Assembly: GCA_903898675.1 (NCBI GenBank)
Contig: CAIUGM010000020.1
Coordinates: 1 to 64,000, forward strand
Source: an uncultured Verrucomicrobiota bacterium
GTDB taxonomy: Bacteria; Verrucomicrobiota; Verrucomicrobiia; Opitutales; Opitutaceae
DNA length: 64,000 nt
Reading direction: 5' to 3'
The notes under the pieces were generated by a model. That model was not told the origin of the DNA. It did no database searches and worked only from the letters and a program-made list of their open reading frames with translations. The position numbers were made by a program, and so were the translations under genes. Positions 44,064-52,555 of the stretch are shown one piece after another. How positions within the stretch are numbered: the first letter of the stretch is position 1; the number at the start of each line of letters is the position of its first letter.

Positions 44064-44804
44064 TCAGGTGAGACGGACGCCGCCGTCGATCAGGAATTCG
44101 GCGCCGATGATGTAGTTGGAGTCCGCGGAAAGGAGGAAGCGCGCGAGCTTGGCGACCTCGGCGGCCGTGCCGAAGCGCTTGAGCAGCGACTGGGCGGCCA
44201 TGCTGTCCTCGAAACCCTTCTGGGCCTCGGCGGGGAAGCCGAGCTTGTTGTAGATCGGCGTCGCGATCGGGCCCGGGCTCAGCGTGTTGACCCGGATGCC
44301 GCGCGGTGCCAGCTCGACGGCCAGTGACTTGCCGAGCGAGACGACGGCGGCCTTGGTCGCCGAGTAAACGGACGCGGCGGGCATGCCGAGTTGGGCGACG
44401 ACCGAGGCGTTGAGCACAACGGAGCTCGGGTTGGCGAGGAGTTCCAGCAGCGACTGCAGCTGGAAGTAGACGCCGCGGACATTGACGTTGAACATGTCGT
44501 CAAAGTGTTTCGGCGTCATTGCCTCGATCGGGCCGAACTGGCCGATGCCGGCGTTGAGGAAAACGCCGTCCAGCTTGACGGTGTGCTGGCGGATGATGCC
44601 GCCGAGGCCCTGGGCGTCGGCCAGCGAGCCGGAGTCCGAGGCTAGCACGATGGCACCGGCCCCGAGGGTGGCGCGCGCCGCGGCGAGGGTCTCGGGGTTG
44701 CGGCCCGTGACGATGACCCGCGCGCCTTCGGCTTGCAGGAGTTGGGCGGTCGCGAGGCCGATGCCAGTGGTGCCGCCGGTGATGAGGATGGTTTGGTTTT
44801 TCAT
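44064..44804 (-). CDS. Short-chain dehydrogenase/reductase
   Basis: A 246-residue classical SDR. It has the glycine-rich cofactor motif TGGTTGIGLA, FLNAGIGQF (NAG), the catalytic triad Ser (LNASVVAQLG), Tyr and Lys (YSATKAAVV), and the SPGPIATP segment. Cofactor preference is uncertain. It starts just after a palindrome typical of TetR operators, and the TetR gene lies directly upstream on the same strand, so it is the likely regulated target. A 24-residue peptide gene follows. Confidence 0.88.
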   Translation of the reverse strand: MKNQTILITGGTTGIGLATAQLLQAEGARVIVTGRNPETLAAARATLGAGAIVLASDSGSLADAQGLGGIIRQHTVKLDGVFLNAGIGQFGPIEAMTPKHFDDMFNVNVRGVYFQLQSLLELLANPSSVVLNASVVAQLGMPAASVYSATKAAVVSLGKSLAVELAPRGIRVNTLSPGPIATPIYNKLGFPAEAQKGFEDSMAAQSLLKRFGTAAEVAKLARFLLSADSNYIIGAEFLIDGGVRLT

Positions 44805-44824
44805 GGTGTGGGTTGGTTAAAATA

Positions 44825-44836
44825 GAACAAACGTTC
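44825..44836. promoter_or_regulatory. Probable TetR operator, GAAC-AAAC-GTTC
   Basis: GAAC and GTTC form an inverted repeat around four bases, inside TAGAACAAACGTTCCA (44823-44838). Such sites are typical of TetR-family repressors. It lies between the TetR gene end and the SDR start, near where the SDR promoter should be. Confidence 0.5.
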
Positions 44837-44855
44837 CAAAAAGGTTACAAAAAAA

Positions 44856-45434
44856 TCAGTCGAGGACCTGCAAGGCGATCCGGGTGCTGTCGCGCACGGA
44901 ATCACGGTCGCCGAAGGCCCGGATGGAGACGGCCATGCCCAGGATGGTGCTGTAAAGGAAACGGGCGAGGGCGATGGGATCCTTGGTCCGGGCGATCTCG
45001 CCCTGGCGTTGCGCGGCGCTGAGGCGCGAGGCGAAGAGGGCCTCGACGGCCCGCGCATGGGCGATGGCCAGGGCGCGGGTGTCCGGATCGTGGGGCGCGA
45101 GCTCGACCATCGAGTTGACCATGAAGCAGCCGGGTGACTTCCCCTCGCAGTTACCGGCGATCATCCGCTCGAAGAGTTCCGCAATCACCTGCCGGACAGG
45201 AGAGGGATCCTCCAGCTTGCGGGTCAGGCCCTCGACCGCACGGTCGAGGTAGCGCTTCAGGGCGGAGTGGAAAAGGGTCTGCTTGTCCCCGTACGTATCG
45301 TAAAGGCTCTGGCGGCTGACCCCGAGCTCGGTGGTCAGGTCGGCGAACGAGGTCTGGTTGAAGCCCCGCGCACGGAAAAGCTCGAGGGCCTGGTCGAGGA
45401 CTTCTGCTTCGTCGAATTCTTTTACGCGGGACAT
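44856..45434 (-). CDS. TetR/AcrR-family transcriptional regulator
   Basis: A 192-residue protein. The N-terminal helix-turn-helix (VLDQALELFRARGFNQTSF, LTTELGVSRQSLYDTYGDK) is typical of TetR. The ligand domain contains GCFMVNSMVELA, as in the TetR_C subgroup of YxaF/ComR-like repressors. The ATG at 45434 starts the domain; upstream frame extension is unlikely. It probably represses the adjacent SDR gene through the nearby palindrome. Confidence 0.88.
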   Translation of the reverse strand: MSRVKEFDEAEVLDQALELFRARGFNQTSFADLTTELGVSRQSLYDTYGDKQTLFHSALKRYLDRAVEGLTRKLEDPSPVRQVIAELFERMIAGNCEGKSPGCFMVNSMVELAPHDPDTRALAIAHARAVEALFASRLSAAQRQGEIARTKDPIALARFLYSTILGMAVSIRAFGDRDSVRDSTRIALQVLD

Positions 45435-45598
45435 GACGCAGACAAGAACGGTCATTCCAGAATAGGCAAGAACTTTCTGCAAAATAGCCGAGGGCCGGTG
45501 CACAGGGCTATTTGGCCGCCGGCTTTGGATGCCCCGTTGCCCGGAGTACCTGATTTGGGTCGACCGGTGGCGTACTCCGCCGCAGCTTCACGGCCGCC

Positions 45599-46366
45599 AT
45601 GAGGATGCTGTTCGTTGCCGACCTGCACTACGCCTTGAAGCAGTTCGACTGGCTCGTGGCGAACGCGGCCCGGTTTGACGCGGTGATCATCGGCGGCGAC
45701 CTGCTCGACCTGTCGTCCCCGCTCGATTTGGACGTGCAGATCGTGATCGTGGAAAAATACCTGGCCCGGCTGAGCGCACAGACCAAAGTGCTGGTCAGCT
45801 CCGGCAATCACGACGGTGACGCCCGCTCGGTGGTGGATAAGTCGATCTGCGAATGGCTCGGCGGGGCCCGGCAGGGTCAGTTGTATGTCGACGGCGACAG
45901 CGTCGATTTCAACGGCACGCTGGTGACCATCTGCCCGTGGTGGGACGGGCCGGTCTCGCGCGCCGAGCTCGCGCAATTGCTCGAAACCCAGTCGCACCGG
46001 GTCAAGGAGAAGTGGATCTGGATCCATCACGCGCCGCCGGACCAGTCGCTGGTCAGCTGGTCGGGCAAGAAATTTTCCGGCGACGAGTTTCTGACCGGCT
46101 GGATCCAGCGCTACCAGCCCGACCTGGTGCTGTGCGGCCACATTCACAACGCGCCGTATTACCCCGGCGGTTCGTGGATCGACCGGCTGGGCCGGACGTG
46201 GGTCTTCAATCCCGGGCGGCAGATCGGCCCGCGCCCGGCGTACCTGGTCTTCGACCTGGAAAAAATGACCGTCGAGTGGATCTCACTCGAGGGGCAGGTG
46301 CTCAGGGAGCTGGCGGTGCCTCCGGCCGCACCGCCGGACGCGGTGGGCGCAGCGGCCGGTTCATGA
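45599..46366 (+). CDS. Metallophosphoesterase (calcineurin-like)
   Basis: A 255-residue protein with the full set of metal and catalytic motifs: LFVADLHY (D-x-H), IIGGDLLDL (GD), SSGNHDGD (GNHD), WIHHAPPD and LCGHIHNAP (GH-x-H). It is therefore a two-metal phosphoesterase, possibly acting on nucleotides or phosphodiesters. Its 3' end overlaps the convergent cyclic-nucleotide-binding gene by 65 bases. Confidence 0.85.
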   Translation: MRMLFVADLHYALKQFDWLVANAARFDAVIIGGDLLDLSSPLDLDVQIVIVEKYLARLSAQTKVLVSSGNHDGDARSVVDKSICEWLGGARQGQLYVDGDSVDFNGTLVTICPWWDGPVSRAELAQLLETQSHRVKEKWIWIHHAPPDQSLVSWSGKKFSGDEFLTGWIQRYQPDLVLCGHIHNAPYYPGGSWIDRLGRTWVFNPGRQIGPRPAYLVFDLEKMTVEWISLEGQVLRELAVPPAAPPDAVGAAAGS

Positions 46367-46784
46367 GGGTCTCGAGGACTTCATCGACCATGCCGAGGTG
46401 ATCGTGGCCCTCGTACTGGTGCTTCACGTCGATCAGGTATTTGTTGAGCGCATCGAGCCGGCCTGCGAGCAGCTCGGCCATGTGCAGGCTGGCGGCGGTC
46501 GACGAGGCCAGGAATTCGCGCGGCTGCGCAATCAGGGCAAAGGTGCTGGGCCGCAGCGCGCGGACGGTCGCGGTCAGCGGGCAGTTGAGCAGGATCGACA
46601 TCTCCCCGAACAGGGCGCCCGGGGTCGCGACCTTGATGAGCCGGATCTCGTCGCGCAGCACCTCAACTTCGCCCTCGATCAGCACCAGCAGGTGATCGCT
46701 CGCGCCGCCCTGCTGCAGGACCACGGCGCCGGGATCGAACTTCTGCCGTGGCTGGCCGGCGATGAGGGCGAGGAAGGCGGACAC
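46302..46784 (-). CDS. Cyclic-nucleotide-binding domain protein
   Basis: A 160-residue protein, essentially one cNMP-binding domain: FDPGAVVLQQGGASDHLLVLIEGEVEVL and the phosphate-cassette region GALFGEMSILLNCPLTATVRA. No helix-turn-helix follows, so it is not a full Crp/Fnr regulator. A C-terminal Pro-rich tail overlaps the phosphoesterase gene. It may act as a small sensor or crosstalk protein. Confidence 0.8.
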   Translation of the reverse strand: MSAFLALIAGQPRQKFDPGAVVLQQGGASDHLLVLIEGEVEVLRDEIRLIKVATPGALFGEMSILLNCPLTATVRALRPSTFALIAQPREFLASSTAASLHMAELLAGRLDALNKYLIDVKHQYEGHDHLGMVDEVLETLMNRPLRPPRPAVRPEAPPAP

Positions 46785-46851
46785 GACAGAGGGCTAACTT
46801 CACCGGGCCGGGTGGCAAATGGAAACAACCGCCGACTGATGCTGCGGCGGG

Positions 46852-46926
46852 TTACTCGGCCGGCGGGCTGGCGTCGGTCGACACCAGCAGGCAGAGGGCG
46901 GACAGCACGAGAACGACGGTGATCAT
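46852..46926 (-). CDS. 24-residue hydrophobic peptide, paralogue of the one at 43971
   Basis: A 25-codon frame with ATG at 46926, starting MITVVLVLSALCLLV and ending in a short acidic tail. It is the same length as, and shares VLSALCLLV with, the peptide at 43971-44045; the first residues differ conservatively. It begins 22 bases after the stop of the upstream lipocalin-like gene. No clear ribosome-binding site. A one-helix membrane peptide of unknown function. Confidence 0.6.
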   Translation of the reverse strand: MITVVLVLSALCLLVSTDASPPAE

Positions 46927-46948
46927 GGAGACGACAGGGGCAGGCGTT

Positions 46949-47467
46949 TCACTTTTCGTCGCGGGTGAATTCCATGACCCAATTCTTTTCCCAGGATTCC
47001 CCGCGGTCGGCGGAGAATTCCTGCGCCCAGCGGGCGGCATCCGGCCCGAGGCGCTGCCAGGTGAAGCGGACGATGATCGGCCGGCCGGCGAAAAGGTCGG
47101 GCCCCGTGAAAATGCCGGTGTCACCGTGCCAGGCGCCGATGACCGCGGGTTCGAGGGTCACGCTCCGGTTGTCCATCCAGGAGATGCTCCAGCGCCGGGT
47201 GGCGGGATTGAAGAGCCGGAGGGTCATGCCGATGTATCCCGGGTTCCAGTCCCCGGGGCGAAATTCATCCATGTTCCCGCGTCCGTCGAGGATCGGCCAG
47301 GCGGTCTGGCGCGCCTCGAACGTCTCCCACTCGGTGCACCCGGCGAGCCGTTGGACCAGCCGGTGGTTCACGACGCGCCACGAGCCGAAAAGAAAATCAA
47401 AGTCGTGGGCGCCGTCGTGATCGGCAGGCGTGGTGGCGGCGGCGGGCGAGGAGATCGTGGATTCCAT
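46949..47467 (-). CDS. DUF1579/lipocalin-like protein
   Basis: A 172-residue protein with the repeating beta-strand pattern of small calycin-like proteins: FDFLFGSWRVVNHRLV, TEWETFEARQTAWPILDG, GYIGMTLRLFNPATRRWSISW and WAQEFSADRGESWEKNWVMEF. The FLFGSWRV start and the NW-E ending are typical of DUF1579-type proteins annotated in many genomes without function. The ATG at 47467 is chosen. It is followed by the 24-residue peptide gene. Confidence 0.65.
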   Translation of the reverse strand: MESTISSPAAATTPADHDGAHDFDFLFGSWRVVNHRLVQRLAGCTEWETFEARQTAWPILDGRGNMDEFRPGDWNPGYIGMTLRLFNPATRRWSISWMDNRSVTLEPAVIGAWHGDTGIFTGPDLFAGRPIIVRFTWQRLGPDAARWAQEFSADRGESWEKNWVMEFTRDEK

Positions 47468-47537
47468 GCCCCACCCTAGCACGGACCGCTGACAGCCCTA
47501 TGTCAGGAGGAATCCGGCGTGGTGCGGCGACCTCGGA

Positions 47538-49016
47538 TCACTTCGCGAAGCAGGAAACAAAGGTGTGCACGGGCATGGCTTCGAGGGCGCCGCGGTCGGC
47601 GAAGAGTTCCATGAGCACCGCCGCCTTCTCCTGGCCGTAGTGGGACGCGAAGGCGGCGCGGGCCTTTTGCTGGAGGACGGGAATGCCTTCCTGGCGCCGG
47701 CGGCGGTGGCCGATGGGGTATTCGACCACGACCTTGTCCGTCTGGGTTCCGTCCTGAAAGAAAACCTGCACGGCGTTGGCGATGGAGCGCTTGTCCGGGT
47801 CGAGGTAGTCGCGGGAGTATTGCTTGTCCTCCGCGACCACCATTTTGGCGCGCAGGGCGTCGATGCGCGGATCGGCGGCGGCCTGGTCCTCGTAGTGGTC
47901 GGCCGTCAGCCCGCCGAAGATGAGCCCGATGGCGGTCATGTACTGCAGGCAATGATCCCGGTCGGCCGGGTTGTGGAGCGGGCCGGTCTTGTCGATGATG
48001 CGGATGGCGGATTCGTGCGTGGTCAGCTCGATGCGCGCGATCCCGTCGAGGCGGTCCCGCACCTGCGGATGGAGCTGCACCGCGCACTCGACGGCCGTCT
48101 GGGCATGGAACTCGGCGGGGAAGGAGATCTTGAAGAGGATCTGCTCCATAACGTAGCTGCCGAGCGGCCGGGCCAGCTTGAGGGCGTGGCCCTGGAAGGC
48201 GACGTCCTGAAATCCCCAGGTCTTGGCCGTGAGCACGGACGGGTAGCCCATTTCGCCGGTCAGCGCGATGAGCGCGAGGCGGACGGCGCGGGCGGTGGCG
48301 TCGCCGGCGGCCCAGGATTTGCGTGAGCCGGTGTTGGGCGAGTGGCGGTAGGTGCGCAGCGCCGAGCCGTCGAGCCACGCGTGCGAGATGGCGTTGATGA
48401 CCTGCTCGCGGGTCCCGCCGAGCAGCGAGGTCGTGACCGCGGTCGAGGCGACGCGGACCAGCAGGACGTGGTCGAGCCCGACGCGGTTGAAGGAATTTTC
48501 GAGGGCGAGCACACCCTGGATTTCGTGCGCCTTCACCATGGCGGTGAGGACGTCCTTCATCGTGAGCGGTGAACGGTGGGCCGGGAGCAGCGTATGATAG
48601 GCGGCCGGGGCGATGTGCGCGGCCTGGTGGCGCGAGAGCCAGTCGGCGGTGCCGAGGATTGCGCCAAGATTGTCGGACGGGTGGCCCCACTCGGCGGCCA
48701 GCCAGGTGTCGTTGAAGTCGAGCCAGCGGACAATCGTGCCGATATTGAAGGCGGCGGCCACCGGATCGAGTTCGTATCCCGTGCCCGGGACGCGGGCCCC
48801 GTGCTGGATCGAGGCGCCGGGCACCACCGGCCCGAGCAGTTTCGTGCAGGCCGGGTAGGCGAGCGCCATGATGCCGCACGCGAGGGTGTCGGCGAGGCAC
48901 CAGCGGGCGGTGTCGTAGGCTTCGTCGCTGGTGATCGTCGCGCTGAGGGCGTAGTCGGCGAGATCGACGAGCAGTTGGTCGGGGGCCGGGCGGACGTTGG
49001 AGATCGGGGAACTCAT
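47538..49016 (-). CDS. prpD: 2-methylcitrate dehydratase (MmgE/PrpD family)
   Basis: A 492-residue MmgE/PrpD protein. Recognisable segments are [33 protein letters not shown] (conserved active-site region), [15 protein letters not shown] and [15 protein letters not shown]. PrpD dehydrates 2-methylcitrate to 2-methylaconitate in the methylcitrate cycle. It is the third gene of the prpB-prpC-prpD array (same strand, 75 bp after prpC), so the assignment is strong. Confidence 0.9.
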   Translation of the reverse strand: MSSPISNVRPAPDQLLVDLADYALSATITSDEAYDTARWCLADTLACGIMALAYPACTKLLGPVVPGASIQHGARVPGTGYELDPVAAAFNIGTIVRWLDFNDTWLAAEWGHPSDNLGAILGTADWLSRHQAAHIAPAAYHTLLPAHRSPLTMKDVLTAMVKAHEIQGVLALENSFNRVGLDHVLLVRVASTAVTTSLLGGTREQVINAISHAWLDGSALRTYRHSPNTGSRKSWAAGDATARAVRLALIALTGEMGYPSVLTAKTWGFQDVAFQGHALKLARPLGSYVMEQILFKISFPAEFHAQTAVECAVQLHPQVRDRLDGIARIELTTHESAIRIIDKTGPLHNPADRDHCLQYMTAIGLIFGGLTADHYEDQAAADPRIDALRAKMVVAEDKQYSRDYLDPDKRSIANAVQVFFQDGTQTDKVVVEYPIGHRRRRQEGIPVLQQKARAAFASHYGQEKAAVLMELFADRGALEAMPVHTFVSCFAK

Positions 49017-49029
49017 GGAGGGATTAATT

Positions 49030-49085
49030 CACGCAAAGGCGCAGAGACGCAAAAGGTCGGACTTAGCGCCTTGGCGGCTTTGCGT
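49030..49085. repeat. CACGCAAAG-type inverted repeat between prpC and prpD
   Basis: CACGCAAAGGCGC (from 49030) faces GGCGGCTTTGCGTG (ending 49085). The CACGCAAAGGCGCAGAGACGC sequence is a dispersed intergenic repeat type seen in many bacterial genomes. It lies in the 75-bp prpC-prpD gap. Confidence 0.6.
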
Positions 49086-49091
49086 GGGAAA

Positions 49092-50264
49092 TCATCTATT
49101 ATCGATTGGGACGTAGGGACGGTCGGCCGGGCCGGTGTAGTTGGCGCTGGGCCGGATGATCTTGCCGTCGGCGCGCTGCTCAATGATGTGGGCGCCCCAC
49201 CCGGCGGTTCGGGCGATGACAAACAACGGCGTGAACATCGCGGTGGGTACGCCCATCGCATGATAGGCGGGGGCGCTGAACCAGTCGAGGTTGGGGAACA
49301 TCTTCTTCTGGTCCCACATCACGCGCTCGATGCGCTCGCAGATCGCGAAGAAATTGCCGTGGCCCGTGTCGGCGCAGAGCTCCCGGGCGATCTCCTTGAT
49401 GATGGCGCTGCGCGGATCGCTGATCGTGTAGACCGGGTGGCCGAAGCCGATGACGATTTCCTTGCGGGCGACCCGGGCGCGGATGTCGGCCTCGGCCTCG
49501 TCGGCGGTGCGATACCGCAGCTGGATCTCGTGGGCGACCTCGTTGGCGCCGCCGTGCTTGGGGCCGCGCAGGGCGCCGATGGCGCCGGTGATGCAGGAGT
49601 AGACGCCCGAGCCGGTGCCGGCGATGACGCGGGCGGTGAAGGTGGAGGCGTTGAACTCGTGCTCGGCGTAGAGAATCAGGGAGCGGTCCAGCGCGCGCAC
49701 GTGCAGCGGGGTGGGGGCGCGTTGGTGCAGGAGGCGGAGGAAATGGGCGGCGACGGAAGGTTCGTCGGTCTGGACGTCGATGCGCTTGCCGGTGGTGGCG
49801 AAGTGGTGCCAGTAGAGCAGCATCGACGGGAAACACGCGATGAGCCGGTCGGCGATTTCCCGGGCGACGACCGGATCGTTCGGCCCGGCGCTGCCGGGGG
49901 CGGAAGGTTCGGTGTCGATGGCCCCGAGCGCCGAGCAGCCGGTGCGGAGGACGCCCATCGGGTGGGAGGTGGCCGGGAGCTGTTCCAGAATGGCGCGCAC
50001 CGGGGCGGAGAGCCCACGGAGGGCGGCGAGGCGCGTGTGATAGGCGGCGAGTTCGGCCCGGTTGGGCAGGCGTTCGTGCACGAGCAGGTGCGCGACCTCC
50101 TCGTAGGTGGCGTCGCGCGCGAGGTCGGCGATGTCGTAGCCGCGGTAATGCAGGTCGTTGCCGGAGTTGCCGACGGTGCAGATGGCGGTGTTGCCGGCGA
50201 CGACGCCGGAGAGGGCGACGGATTTCTTCACCTTGGAAACAGGGACGGGCGTGGGGTCGGACAT
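49092..50264 (-). CDS. prpC: 2-methylcitrate synthase
   Basis: A 390-residue citrate-synthase-fold protein. The methylcitrate-synthase pattern includes [26 protein letters not shown], the catalytic His in [50 protein letters not shown] and RTAGWGAHI (C-terminal Arg region). The length matches PrpC rather than GltA. It condenses propionyl-CoA with oxaloacetate. Second gene of the array. Confidence 0.92.
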   Translation of the reverse strand: MSDPTPVPVSKVKKSVALSGVVAGNTAICTVGNSGNDLHYRGYDIADLARDATYEEVAHLLVHERLPNRAELAAYHTRLAALRGLSAPVRAILEQLPATSHPMGVLRTGCSALGAIDTEPSAPGSAGPNDPVVAREIADRLIACFPSMLLYWHHFATTGKRIDVQTDEPSVAAHFLRLLHQRAPTPLHVRALDRSLILYAEHEFNASTFTARVIAGTGSGVYSCITGAIGALRGPKHGGANEVAHEIQLRYRTADEAEADIRARVARKEIVIGFGHPVYTISDPRSAIIKEIARELCADTGHGNFFAICERIERVMWDQKKMFPNLDWFSAPAYHAMGVPTAMFTPLFVIARTAGWGAHIIEQRADGKIIRPSANYTGPADRPYVPIDNR

Positions 50265-50329
50265 GGGGAAGATAAAAGGGATTCAGCCCATCACCGGTGC
50301 GTTCGGGAGGGTGGATGGGAAATTCACCA

Positions 50330-51166
50330 TCATGTTTTCTCCGGCGGGATATAACCGAGAATGTCGTAGAGCTCGGTGCGGGTTTGCATTTTGCCGAGGA
50401 CCGGCTGTTGCGTGCCGCTCCCGCGGATCGTCCGGTAGATATCAAGGGAGGCGGCGGCCGCGGCGCGCGAGGCCGAGAGCGGATAAAGCGCCAGCGCAAC
50501 GCCGGCGGCGCGCAGTTCCTCGACGGTGAAATACGGCGTGCGCCCGAACTCGGTGAGGTTGGCGAGGACGGGGACTGGGACCGCGGCGGTGAACGCGCGG
50601 TAATCTTCGAGGGTGGGCAGCGCCTCGGCGAAGATCATGTCGGCGCCGGCGGCGACGTAGCCCTGGGCGCGGGCAATGGCGGCGGGGACGCCTTCGTTGG
50701 CGGCGGCATCGGTGCGCGCCATGACGACGAAGTCGCGATCCGGTTTGCCGCGGACGGCGGCCTGCACCCGCGCGACCATGTCGGCGGGACTGACCAGGTG
50801 CTTGCCCGGCAGATGGCCGCAGACCTTGGCCGGAACCTGGTCCTCAAGGTGCACCGCGGCGGCGCCGGCGGACGCCATGGCGCGGACCGCGGCGGCGGGA
50901 TCATCCCAGCCGGTATCGATATCAACCAGCAGCGGAAGGGTGACGCGGCCGGTGATGCGGCGGACATCGATCAGGACGTCGGCCAATTCTGTGCGGCCGG
51001 TGTCGGGGATGCCGTAGGAATGATTGGCGACGCCGGCACCCGAGAGATACAATGCGCGGAAGCCGGCGCGTTCGGCCAGCAGGGCGGCGTAGGCATTGAT
51101 GGTGCCGGCGATCTGCAGCGGTTTTTCGGCGAGCAGGGCGGCGCGGAAGCGTGAGCCGGGGGTCAT
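50330..51166 (-). CDS. prpB: 2-methylisocitrate lyase
   Basis: A 278-residue protein of the isocitrate lyase/PEP mutase superfamily. LYLSGAGVANHSYGIPDTGR, LLVDIDTGWD, HLEDQVPAKVCGHLPGKHL (catalytic KxCG loop) and MARTDAAANEG are all diagnostic of PrpB. It cleaves 2-methylisocitrate into pyruvate and succinate. First gene of the prpBCD array, divergent from the tRNA-Leu gene. No PrpR-type regulator is nearby. Confidence 0.93.
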   Translation of the reverse strand: MTPGSRFRAALLAEKPLQIAGTINAYAALLAERAGFRALYLSGAGVANHSYGIPDTGRTELADVLIDVRRITGRVTLPLLVDIDTGWDDPAAAVRAMASAGAAAVHLEDQVPAKVCGHLPGKHLVSPADMVARVQAAVRGKPDRDFVVMARTDAAANEGVPAAIARAQGYVAAGADMIFAEALPTLEDYRAFTAAVPVPVLANLTEFGRTPYFTVEELRAAGVALALYPLSASRAAAAASLDIYRTIRGSGTQQPVLGKMQTRTELYDILGYIPPEKT

Positions 51167-51378
51167 GGAGGAAAGGGCCGTGGACTGGGCGGGAAGCCGG
51201 TCTAGGCGTGGAAGAGTACGGAAAAGCTAACCGCTCCGTTGCGGCTGTCGAGGATTGGGGCGCGGCGCCGGCGGCAAAATCAGTCCGGCTGGTCGGCCGG
51301 TTGTGGAAAGTTGCGGGCCGGCCGGCGAGGTTAGGCTCGCCTTGAGACGGCCGGGGCGCATTAAGGAAATACTCCCAG

Positions 51379-51464
51379 GCCCGGGTGGCGGAATGGTATA
51401 CGCAACAGACTTAAAATCTGTGACCTGAAAGGGTGTGTGGGTTCGAGTCCCACCCCGGGCACCA
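51379..51464 (+). tRNA. tRNA-Leu (anticodon UAA)
   Basis: Acceptor stem GCCCGGG (51379-51385) pairs with CCCGGGC (51454-51460), followed by discriminator A and encoded CCA to 51464. The anticodon stem ACAGA/TCTGT encloses loop CTTAAAA, giving anticodon TAA. The TTCGAGTCC T-loop (GTTCGAGTCC) and a long variable arm are present, as required for a class II tRNA-Leu. It reads UUA/UUG codons, which are rare in this GC-rich genome. Confidence 0.97.
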
Positions 51465-51576
51465 GCCTTCGCCAGGCCTACGGCTGGCAGGCCAGCTTGG
51501 GGAGTGGCGGCAGGCTTTTGGGTGGTTTGATTTTGCGCCAGCCAACGGAAATACAAACGCGGGCGCGATGGCCCCC

Positions 51577-52539
51577 TCAGCTGCCCGCCGGGTTGCGGCG
51601 GAGGCGGTCGACGAAGACGGCGACGATGATCACGAGACCGATGATGATTTCCTGGAAGTAGGTCGGCCAGCCCATCTGCTGCGAGCCGTTGCGGAGGACG
51701 GCCATGATCAGCGCGCCGATCATCGAGCCGAGGACGGTGCCGACGCCGCCGTTGAGGCTGGCGCCGCCGATGATGACGGAGGCGATGATGTCCAGCTCGA
51801 GGCCGACCGCCACGGTGGGATCACCCTGCCGCAGGCGGGACAGTTGGAACAAACCCGCGAGGCCGAAGAAGCAGCCCGCGAGCGCGTAGATGAGCACCTT
51901 CAGCCGGACCGTGGGAATGCCGCACAGCCGGGCGGTCGCCTCGTTGGAACCGAGCGCGAAGACATGACGGCCGAAGACGGTGTTCCGCAACAGCAGGGAG
52001 GTGAGGGCGGCGAGCCCGATCGCAACCCAGACGCCATCGGGCAACGCGCGGCTGAACGGATCGGCGGTGGTCATCCAGCCATTGATCGGGGAGCCATCAT
52101 AGTTGACCGTCTGGTTGTCCGCGAGCCACTTGGCGGTGCCGCGGGCGACCCCCAGCGTGCCGAGTGTGATGATGAAGGGCGTCATCCGCAGCCCGGCGAT
52201 CGCCAGGCCGTTGAGCAGGCCGATCACGCCGCCTGACAGGATGACCACGGCCAGAACCGGGGCGGGCCCCCAGCCCCGCTGGATGAGCATCGCCCCGACG
52301 ACACTGGTCAGTGCGACCGCCGACCCGACCGAGAGATCAATGCCGCCGCTGACGATGATGAGGGTCATGCCCAGCGCGCCGATCGCGACGATCACGGTCT
52401 GGGTGAGGATGATCTTGAAATTATTGTACGTGAGAAAAAATTCGCGCGTCTCGGCCGGGAGCGCGAAGAACGCGATGACCAGCACGAGCCCGAGAAAAGG
52501 TCCGCCTTTGGCGAGGATGGTTTTCAAGGTGGCTTTCAT
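51577..52539 (-). CDS. Sugar ABC transporter permease (RbsC-like)
   Basis: A 320-residue permease of the ribose/xylose/arabinose/galactoside family (BPD_transp_2). It has about eight to ten hydrophobic segments, the typical VSGGIDLSVGSAVAL motif near residue 65 and the GGASLNGGVGTVLGS motif near the C-terminus. It is third in the binding protein-ATPase-permease operon on the minus strand (16 bases after the ATPase gene). The transported sugar is not identifiable. Confidence 0.9.
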   Translation of the reverse strand: MKATLKTILAKGGPFLGLVLVIAFFALPAETREFFLTYNNFKIILTQTVIVAIGALGMTLIIVSGGIDLSVGSAVALTSVVGAMLIQRGWGPAPVLAVVILSGGVIGLLNGLAIAGLRMTPFIITLGTLGVARGTAKWLADNQTVNYDGSPINGWMTTADPFSRALPDGVWVAIGLAALTSLLLRNTVFGRHVFALGSNEATARLCGIPTVRLKVLIYALAGCFFGLAGLFQLSRLRQGDPTVAVGLELDIIASVIIGGASLNGGVGTVLGSMIGALIMAVLRNGSQQMGWPTYFQEIIIGLVIIVAVFVDRLRRNPAGS

Positions 52540-52555
52540 GGGGGAGGGCAGGGGT

